The position numbers were made by a program, and so were the translations under genes. A model generated the notes under the pieces. It was given only the letters and a program-made list of their open reading frames with translations. It was not told where the DNA came from and did not search any database. From positions 62,001 to 126,000 of the forward strand of contig JAJDEO010000065.1 of NCBI GenBank assembly GCA_029259745.1: DNA of 64,000 bases, written 5' to 3'. How positions within the stretch are numbered: the stretch's first letter is position 1; each line of letters begins with the position of its first letter. Of the stretch, positions 11,201 to 16,357 are shown in pieces. This DNA comes from Planctomycetota bacterium (lineage in GTDB: Bacteria; Planctomycetota; B15-G4).

Positions 11201-11280
11201 TCGTCGAGTCGTTCGCCGTCCTCGTGATGAGCGATGAGCACGGGTCTGCCCGGCGCGAAGTCGACGCCCCGCTGCGTTGA
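5215..11280 (+). CDS. Giant secreted alpha-2-macroglobulin-like protein (2021 aa)
   Basis: It starts with a signal peptide (MINARAYLVLVFALLPCMSRA). Residues about 20-400 are helical and without recognised motifs. About 410-1000 are beta-rich, with macroglobulin-like features (DVTLVVDVKNVSSLTVAVYD near 430). A glycine-rich, basic linker (GIGGGGGGGFGKLGRRG) lies near residue 1024, and an alpha-helical region follows. The C-terminus has VYVKVYAKLRGG and KDGYTDLRGRFDYASL, a carboxypeptidase-regulatory-like end I associate with large planctomycete secreted proteins. There is no CxEQ thioester motif, so covalent trapping as in classical alpha-2-macroglobulin is not expected. Role: possibly cell-surface or periplasmic protein interaction; function unknown. 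It is followed 52 nt later by the metallo-beta-lactamase-like gene on the same strand, possibly co-transcribed. Confidence 0.85.
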   Translation: MINARAYLVLVFALLPCMSRAQTAPFSEQLILSGDRAAVIATLLPGSSAAFFEQIRLAQHEGRLDDADALLEAWHATVKGTNSQRTTLENRQALLRYATSPDITYDHLLAALTPTLDHERSAAVETAALPTSIAPGALSLAALTDATLAADRSTLKRFTTDALPRLLDRVLTDAQRAELLERLTRPDAPRLVEHIVRDLQARDFSAFGDRGVHARLTLAQLEDLAQQRPAVLDERAFVESMLQRLAPGHDVALDTDDDERRAWLARLEAFTTRLSPRFNSLKAHVLYHRMLDDERRGSYDRERFVRYLRMPSLQYLRTEQQREAAPSERVDVGAVYSIGLRPIADDGQFVERMLHHFLAREQSGAGFSDFIAPAKLRVLQAEAQILAGADDPERWFAQLDEERRRALRDRIEIAFAPTQQRFFAPESDVTLVVDVKNVSSLTVAVYDIDVSALSGPLNEFLSVEGLVANSTSSLTIDAPATQRVRREIPVPALSKPGSYVVDVVGGGLSVRAIIEKGRLHHTTHDAEDGQHVRVYSHDGTHLRDASVSIERQRFDADERGVIVLPFSSAKRAVAMVLEHGRLATRVTHVFENETYELFAGAWVDREALAQPRATLVLSPALTLNGASIAVDLLDDVTLTLVATDLDGVQTTDVLSDITLNTEGEFAHTLAVPERLASLKVTLRASIETLLGETWNLASESATFKVGGLVGTETIGAPLLLQTPSGWAVELLGRNGEPLVDEQIALRLAHRDFVAELPFKLRTDERGRASLGPLPGITRVTASHGEAARAWPIDNALQSTYDATPTATLHALVGDTVRIPWHGAPLDRRDVSLIELRGDVPFADRFSHVAVVENLLTISGLSAGAYTLHVRPTDTITSLFVSAGTRRDGLIVGNTTMALDAQPPLLRIGQLEVVGDELVVRVDDATATTRLHVIANRYGHELDPLLAWEPMPAWPHNALERDVVESRFTSIRPLSDEERYVLARRALDGRPGNMLDRPSLIMNPLAIDELNVEANFDSTGLNDVIGIGGGGGGGFGKLGRRGSSGRRAGSPASMGPGVSSRSADLRFLGDAPMLRLDVSLDSDGRARIPLSELGSRHLVRAVAVDTSVAAARTVALPEQPLVRRDRRLATSLPGTGTVVHRQRFDVLEAGARIVIERDATPRYDLVDTLDDIYQLQRSLCPDEELVRFEFLMRWPSFSLEQKLDHLSRFACHELHVFLHEKDRAFFDEHVRPTIADKRRPNIVDLWLLDADLNAFTESWTFSTLSVIEKALLARARPDRAAATSRWIAEGAPSESTQRARDALFALSGLDEEAVEVVAERLVTEDVAPSRAARGQSGRKRAGPPKLWSRPADLAMLVEHGYWQHMVRHQIARPIAPNRFWSEFAAADASAPFVSAAVIDATTSLTECVFALAFTDLPFEAGDHAIEVDDTTTTVTLASRALVAREELVAEAGELAPSVIGIGMSIRHRGSDRGLVQDELVVGETYMVQAIASNPTTETLAVDVLMQIPAGAVPLGGTRATRTERLSLRPFGIATLTQVFYYPEAVPASLTPVRASIDGKPVAVASFDPLRVVPEATSVDTTTWEHIAQHAPLAGVLDALRSRDIGTLDMDLVAWRMADRAAFKAITNTLRERLTYDATLWAYSLLHRDERTAAEYIAQVPRFVESCGGALVSPLLTIDAEARWLRQHVEYAPLFAPRTHPRPGQPRFWIGQLSDSWQELLEQLAWKPAFDDVDHLELTWWLLLQDRVDEALEMFARVDTANVGMETQIAYLSAYLAMSSSDPDAARAIASGHLDHPLAHWRERFAEVVAHADEAQQLDTAAGGAPTDPLDAGRRAPSLHVDVVNGEIIIEHENVATCEVLFAPVDIELMFSTRPFGSALDDDPLVTRPHRVETLDVDGPVTRLAMPDAYTTRNAIIEVRAGGLVERTTSEAHSMHVRLAESQGEVKVTDAAARTPLPAVYVKVYAKLRGGVVRFHKDGYTDLRGRFDYASLTGNTDVVESFAVLVMSDEHGSARREVDAPLR

Positions 11281-11332
11281 TGCTGGGATCCACCGGCGCG
11301 CGTCAGTAGCTTTCACAGGCACGGAGGTAGTC

Positions 11333-12427
11333 ATGGTTCGACTCGTGTTGACGTGGACGATGTGGTGCGCGCTCAGTGCCGCGCTTGCGGGGCCGGACGA
11401 CACGCGCGGGGCGGGGCAGCTCGTTGCGCTGATCGGCGAGCGGTGGTCGGATGTGGTCGACGTGCTCGAGTCGGGAGCGCGGCCGCGCGTCTTTGCAGCC
11501 GAAGCGGCGCGCGCCAGCATCACGGCGCTCGAGGACGAGGTCACACTCGTGGCACGCACAGCTCACCACGCACTGGCGGTCGAGATCGCGCGTGACCTCG
11601 GAACGCGCTGCGCGGGCGTGCTCCTCATCGGCTCGCACGACGAGATCGTCCTCGATGCACCCGTCGTGACGCTTGCAAACGACACACCGCCGCGCATCCG
11701 TGACGCCCTCGCCGCGCACGATCTCGACGTCGTCACGCTCGCCCACGACCTCGATGTCCGGCCGCTCTGGCGCCCCGGCCCGCGCATGTGGCTGCACCGT
11801 TCGTCCGTCGTCATGAACGGCAGCCCGGTGTGGGGCAATGGTGCGCTCGTCGTGGGCGAAGGCGGCGCGGTGTTGCTCGACACGCCGTGGACGGGCGAAC
11901 AGACCACGCTGCTCGACGCCTGGGCACGCCACTCGCTCGGCGCGCCGATCCGTGCCGCGTTCGTCTCCCACGCCCATGCCGACGCAGCCGGCGGAACCGC
12001 GAGCCTGACTGCACGCGGCATCCCCGTCCACGGGTCGGCGGACACGAAACGCTTTGCCGCCGAGATCGACGTCGAGGTCCCGAGCCACACGTTCGCGCGC
12101 GAAGCCGTCCTGGAGGTCGCCGGCCTGGCGATCGATCTCTACGCGCCGGGGGACGGACACGCACCGGGCAACGCCGTCGCCGCCGTGCGCCACAGCGACG
12201 TGGTTTTCGGCGGCTGCCTCGTCAAGAGCGTCCGCGCGCGCGGCATGGGCTTCGTAGGACATGCCGATCTCGACAGCTGGCCCCGCGCCCTCGACGCCGT
12301 CGCTGCACGCTTCCCCGCTGCGCGGCTGCTCATCCCGGGACACGGCTCGCCCGGCGAACCCAAGGCGCTCCTCACACACACGCGTACCATGGTCACCACC
12401 TTCCGCGAGGGCACGCGGGGCGGCTGA
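11333..12427 (+). CDS. Metallo-beta-lactamase fold protein of subclass B1 type with N-terminal extension
   Basis: A 364-residue protein with a good GGAGG site 5 nt before ATG 11333 and a signal peptide (1-19). Residues 20-150 form an extra domain I do not recognise. Residues about 152-360 form a metallo-beta-lactamase domain with the full B1-type ligand set: HAHAD (His213, His215, Asp217), His276 in GDGHAPGN, Cys295 in FGGCLVKS and His337 in PGHG. The segment GNGALVVGEGGAVLLDTPW is also typical of B1 enzymes. A periplasmic zinc hydrolase is likely; beta-lactamase activity is inferred from ligands only. B1-like proteins with other substrates are the main alternative. It lies directly downstream of the giant secreted protein gene. 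Confidence 0.85.
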   Translation: MVRLVLTWTMWCALSAALAGPDDTRGAGQLVALIGERWSDVVDVLESGARPRVFAAEAARASITALEDEVTLVARTAHHALAVEIARDLGTRCAGVLLIGSHDEIVLDAPVVTLANDTPPRIRDALAAHDLDVVTLAHDLDVRPLWRPGPRMWLHRSSVVMNGSPVWGNGALVVGEGGAVLLDTPWTGEQTTLLDAWARHSLGAPIRAAFVSHAHADAAGGTASLTARGIPVHGSADTKRFAAEIDVEVPSHTFAREAVLEVAGLAIDLYAPGDGHAPGNAVAAVRHSDVVFGGCLVKSVRARGMGFVGHADLDSWPRALDAVAARFPAARLLIPGHGSPGEPKALLTHTRTMVTTFREGTRGG

Positions 12428-12546
12428 CGTCGCGCGTCGTCGTCGAGTGCCCTTGACACACCCCAACCCCTCTCGGCGGTCCCGCGAGCCTCGACGCCCC
12501 CCCGGACGCGCCACACTCCCGGCGGCCCTCATCGGCCGCGCACGGG

Positions 12547-12552
12547 TACACT
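12547..12552 (+). promoter_or_regulatory. Possible -10 hexamer TACACT before radical SAM gene
   Basis: TACACT lies 16 nt before the ATG at 12569. No recognisable -35 box is seen. It is one of several TAnnnT hexamers placed very near start codons in this window. Confidence 0.3.
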
Positions 12553-12568
12553 GCCGGACACCTCCGGA

Positions 12569-13702
12569 ATGGAAACCCGCCGCCGCATGTCCACGCGCTC
12601 CTCCGCGATCCGAACGCTGCGACCCTTCCTGACGCGCCATCCGCGCCTCAAGGGCGCCCTACGCGGCGCCGATCGTGCCGTCAGTCGCCTGCATCACTCG
12701 GCGGCCGAGCACGTCCCTGCGCTGATCCGTCCCCAGCCGCGCCAGCTCACGGCCGCGATCACAGCGTCGTGCAACCTGCGCTGCCAGGGCTGTCGCTACG
12801 GACGCGACTTCATGGTGGGCGAACGCATCTCCCTCGACGTGATGCGCGCTGTGCTCGACGACGCCAAGGATGCCGGCGTCGCGCGTGTGCGCCTTTACGG
12901 CGGCGAGCCCCTGCTGCACCCGGACGTCGCGACGATGATTGCGCACTCGAACGAGCTCGGGATGAACACTTACATCACGACGAACGGTGTCTTGCTCGGC
13001 AAGCGCATCGACGAGTTGTACGAGGCCGGGCTGCGCTGGCTGACGATGGGCTTCTACGGCGTCGACGAGCAGTACGACGGCTACACGCAGCGCGACGGGC
13101 ACTACTCGCGTGTCGACGAAAGCCTCGCCACGGTGCGCGATCGCTACGGCGATGACGTCGAGATGCAGCTCAATGTCGTCCTGATCCGCCCCACCACGAA
13201 CCTCGACGCCCTCGGCGCCGCCTGGGAGTTCGCCGAGCGCTTCGGGATGGTCGTCCACTTCGACCTCTACGGCCACTCCATGCCGTTCTTCACCGACCCG
13301 AAAGGCGAGCTCGGCTATCGCGAGGAAGACCGCGCCCAAGTCGAAGCCGTGGGCGCGGAGATCGTGCGCCTGCACGGCCTCTATCCCGAACGCTTCCCCC
13401 AGTCGATCGAGATGCTGCGCTCGATCCCCGACTGGCTCATGCTCGGGCCGGACATGTTGGTGCCGTGCGACGCGTACCAGCTGCTCTGGCTCGGCGCCGA
13501 CGGGACGCTGCAGCTGTGCGACGTCACGTTTCCGCTCGGCAACGTGAACGACACGCGCATGCGTGACTTGCTGTTCACGGACGAGCACCGCCAAGCCTGC
13601 GTCGACGGGTTCAAGCTGAAGTGCCCGAACTGCACGTGCAAGTCGAACACGCGCATCATGAAGCACGCGGCGAGCTATCGGCGCTACAGCGCACCGCGGT
13701 AG
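12569..13702 (+). CDS. Radical SAM/SPASM-type protein, copy 1
   Basis: A 377-residue protein. The radical SAM cluster motif CNLRCQGC (CxxxCxxC) lies near residue 67, followed by LYGGEPLLHPD, the GGE motif that contacts S-adenosylmethionine. The C-terminal part has extra cysteines (PCDAY, LQLCDVTFPLGN, CPNCTC) typical of SPASM-like auxiliary clusters. A closely similar paralogue is encoded at 14775-15827 on the other strand; both share CRYGRDFMVGER and end in a CPNCxC motif. I see no precursor peptide gene. It may modify a peptide or a surface polymer, given the glycosyltransferase next door. An in-frame ATG at 12587 is an alternative start. Its end overlaps the convergent glycosyltransferase gene by 19 bp. 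Confidence 0.88.
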   Translation: METRRRMSTRSSAIRTLRPFLTRHPRLKGALRGADRAVSRLHHSAAEHVPALIRPQPRQLTAAITASCNLRCQGCRYGRDFMVGERISLDVMRAVLDDAKDAGVARVRLYGGEPLLHPDVATMIAHSNELGMNTYITTNGVLLGKRIDELYEAGLRWLTMGFYGVDEQYDGYTQRDGHYSRVDESLATVRDRYGDDVEMQLNVVLIRPTTNLDALGAAWEFAERFGMVVHFDLYGHSMPFFTDPKGELGYREEDRAQVEAVGAEIVRLHGLYPERFPQSIEMLRSIPDWLMLGPDMLVPCDAYQLLWLGADGTLQLCDVTFPLGNVNDTRMRDLLFTDEHRQACVDGFKLKCPNCTCKSNTRIMKHAASYRRYSAPR

Positions 13703-14763
13703 ACGTCGAGGTAGCGACGCCAGGTCGCGTCGAACCCGTGGTCCGACGCGCGACGAGCCGCGAGCTGGCCGAGCGTGCGGGCAAGCTCGGGCTGCACGGC
13801 GAGCTCGCGGAGCGCCGCGACAAGCCCCGCGCGGCCCTCGACGATGCGCCCGCCGGGTGGCTCGCCGAGCACCGCTCGCACGTCTCCGACGTCCGTCGAC
13901 ACCACCGGCAGGCCGCAGGCCATGGCCTCGAGAACGACGCACGGGCTCGCCTCGTGCTCGGAGCACAGCGCGAGCACGTCGGCATCGCGCAGCAGCTCGG
14001 CCATCTCGTCGACGTGCGGGACGACCAGCACCCCCTCGTCGCCGCTCAGCCCGGCCTCGAACTCCGCCCGCTGGGGCCCGTTGCCCACGAAAACCGCCCG
14101 CACATCGAGCCCTTCGGCGCGCACCTCGCGCACGGCCTCGAGCGCGACGCGCTGGCGTTTGACCGGATCGAAGCGCCCCACGTGCGCGACGACCAACGAC
14201 GTCGGACGTGCTCCGACCCGCCCGCGCCAGACACCCGTTCGCTCGCCGGGAGCGAACGCCCGCGTGTCGACGCCGTTTCCGATCGTCGCGGCGTCCGAGG
14301 AGAGCCAGCGCTGCTCGACGAGGAAGCCGCTGAGGTCGTCGCTGACGGCGGTGACGGATGCGCGCCGCGCAGCACGTCGCGTGAGCCACCGCGCTCGCGG
14401 CGTCGGATGCGAGGGCCGGACATGGAACGTCGCCACGAGTGCGGGAGCCGCGCGTCCGGCAAGCAGACAGGCCGCGGAGCCGTAGACGAGCGCCGAGTCG
14501 GCATGGGCATGCAGGATCTCGACTCGCACCTCGCGCAGGTGTCGTGCGAGACGGCGCACGAATCGAACGTCGAAGCCCGGCCCCCGCGCCATGTGCGTGA
14601 CAGCGATGCCCTCGAGCTCGAACTCATGGTCACCCGACGCCGGGGCATCGAACGTGATCAGCGACACGTCATGCCCGTCACGCTGCCCGGCCGCGGCCAG
14701 CTGGCACACGACGCGCTCCTTGCCGCCGACGCGCAGACCACTCACGAGATGAGCGATGCGCAT
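13684..14763 (-). CDS. GT4-family glycosyltransferase
   Basis: A 359-residue protein with the GT-B layout. The N-terminus MRIAHLVSGLRVGGKERVV holds the acceptor-domain glycine loop. VVAHVGRFDPVKRQ is the inter-domain linker. The donor-binding EX7E motif is in SEHEASPCVVLEAMACGLPVV. It transfers a sugar from an activated nucleotide to an unknown acceptor, probably in cell-envelope or exopolysaccharide synthesis. It lies 11 nt downstream of the second radical SAM gene on the same strand, so the two are very likely one operon, and it converges on the first radical SAM gene. Confidence 0.92.
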   Translation of the reverse strand: MRIAHLVSGLRVGGKERVVCQLAAAGQRDGHDVSLITFDAPASGDHEFELEGIAVTHMARGPGFDVRFVRRLARHLREVRVEILHAHADSALVYGSAACLLAGRAAPALVATFHVRPSHPTPRARWLTRRAARRASVTAVSDDLSGFLVEQRWLSSDAATIGNGVDTRAFAPGERTGVWRGRVGARPTSLVVAHVGRFDPVKRQRVALEAVREVRAEGLDVRAVFVGNGPQRAEFEAGLSGDEGVLVVPHVDEMAELLRDADVLALCSEHEASPCVVLEAMACGLPVVSTDVGDVRAVLGEPPGGRIVEGRAGLVAALRELAVQPELARTLGQLAARRASDHGFDATWRRYLDVYRGAL

Positions 14764-14774
14764 GCGTCCCGCGC

Positions 14775-15827
14775 TCAGCCGCGGTACCGCCGACGCGTCG
14801 GTGCATGGCGCATCACGCGTTCGTTGGAACTGCAGTGACAGTTCGGGCAGCGTAGCGCAAGGGCATCACGCGCGGCGCAGCGGTGCTCCTGCGTGAAGAG
14901 CAGGTCCTTGAAGCGCGTCTCGTGCACGTTGCCCAGCGGGAACGTCACGTAGCACATCTGCACCGAGCCGTCGGCGCCCACCCACATCATGTCGTACGCC
15001 GTACACGGCACCTTCATGTCGGGACCGAGCACGAGCCAGTCGGGAATCGACCGCAAGCCTTCGGGCGTGTGCGCGAGACGGTGCGGATGAGCGGCCTTCA
15101 GTCGCAGGAGTTCCTCGACCACCGGCTCGATGAGCGGTCGGTCACCTTCGCGGAACTGCAGCTCGCGCTCGGGCCCCTCTTGGAAGTACGGCAGCGAGTA
15201 GTGCACGAGGTCGACGCGCATCTGCATGTCGTATCGTTCGGCAACCTGCCAAGACGCACGCAGGTCCTCGACGGAGCACGACGGCCGCTTGAGCAGGTAG
15301 TTCATCTGCAGCTCGAACTCGTCGCCGTAGCGCTCGCGCACCGACGCGATGCCGCCTTCGACCTTCGCGAAGAGTCCGGGTCGCTGCGTGTACTCGTCGT
15401 AGGCGTCGCCGACTCCGTAGAACCCGAACGTGAGGTCGCGCAGACCGGCTTCGTAGAGACCGTCGATCTTCTCTGCCAGCAGCGCGCCATTCGTCGTGAC
15501 GTAGGGCATCAAGCCGATCGAGATGGCGTGCGCGACCATGGCCTCGAGGTCGGGGTGCAGCAGCGGCTCGCCGCCGTAGAGCCGGATCGAGTGGAAGCCC
15601 GCCCCGCGAGCGTCGTCGAGCACTTGCTTGACGACATCGAGACCGAGACGCTCGCCAACCATGAAGTCGCGGCCGTAGCGGCAGCCTTCGCAGCGCGCGT
15701 TGCATGCGGCCGTGATCGCGATCATGACCTTGTACGGCCGCGGTCGCATCAAAGCCGGCACGGCAGCCGAGACGGACTGTTGCAGCGAGGCGACGTGGTG
15801 CTCGAGCGTCTGGACCGCTGCACGCAC
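14775..15827 (-). CDS. Radical SAM/SPASM-type protein, copy 2
   Basis: A 350-residue paralogue of the 12569-13702 protein. It has CNARCEGCRYGRDFMVGER, LYGGEPLLHPD, and C-terminal cysteines in QMCYVTFPLGN and CPNCHC. GTG 15827 is the first canonical start. The open frame continues upstream to a TAG near 15960, and its translation (HELRRRLGDTLRTAPRV) still resembles the N-terminus of copy 1. The real start may therefore be upstream, at a non-standard codon, or the N-terminus may have been shortened. Only CTG codons are available there. It is the first gene of a probable two-gene operon with the glycosyltransferase. Confidence 0.88.
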   Translation of the reverse strand: MRAAVQTLEHHVASLQQSVSAAVPALMRPRPYKVMIAITAACNARCEGCRYGRDFMVGERLGLDVVKQVLDDARGAGFHSIRLYGGEPLLHPDLEAMVAHAISIGLMPYVTTNGALLAEKIDGLYEAGLRDLTFGFYGVGDAYDEYTQRPGLFAKVEGGIASVRERYGDEFELQMNYLLKRPSCSVEDLRASWQVAERYDMQMRVDLVHYSLPYFQEGPERELQFREGDRPLIEPVVEELLRLKAAHPHRLAHTPEGLRSIPDWLVLGPDMKVPCTAYDMMWVGADGSVQMCYVTFPLGNVHETRFKDLLFTQEHRCAARDALALRCPNCHCSSNERVMRHAPTRRRYRG

Positions 15828-16260
15828 CCGGGGCGCTGTGCGCAGCGTGTCGCCAAGTCGCCTTCTCAGCTCGTGCCCGATTCGAGGTGCTCGCCATCCG
15901 AGGAGCGATTGCGTGCGCGCGTCGGTTCCGTCATCCCTACCCGCGCGACTGATTGCAGACTACCGGGTAGAACGGAGAGGCGCGAACGAGCGGCCGGCAA
16001 ATGTCACCTCACGAGGACGTCTCACGAAGAGACGCCGAGCCCGCACGGAGCCCCTCCGAATCGCTGACCTCGCGGTCACGTCATCGAGCCATCGAAGACG
16101 CCGACTGGTCGACAAACGATCCGAGACGCCGTCCGGAATAGCCCTCACACTCGCCTCTGTCGGCGTGTCTCGACGACTCGGCTCGCGCGAGGACGGCTTC
16201 GGATGAAGCAAATGACGGGGACAAAGCTCGCAGAGCGCCTGGGTCCGCGAAGTGCCCTAC
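15828..16260. other. Non-coding stretch between radical SAM copy 2 and the truncated repeat
   Basis: About 430 bp. The first 130 bp hold the extended reading frame of the downstream radical SAM gene. For the rest I see no convincing gene, tRNA or strong hairpin. Confidence 0.4.
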
Positions 16261-16309
16261 CAGCCCGTTGAAAAACTCATCCCGCGCGCCGCACGCACCC
16301 GAGCGCGCG
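16261..16309 (-). repeat. Truncated copy of the dispersed foldback repeat (copy A)
   Basis: The sequence begins CAGCCCGTTGAAAAACTCAT and matches one end of the about 160-bp element found complete at 38051, 49209 and 52653, in the same orientation as the last. Similarity stops near 16309, so about two thirds of the element is missing. It lies just past the 3' end of the SNF2-like gene. Confidence 0.75.
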
Positions 16310-16357
16310 TGGGTGATACGCGGCGATCGTCGCGAGGTCGCGGTTGCATCACCAGGG

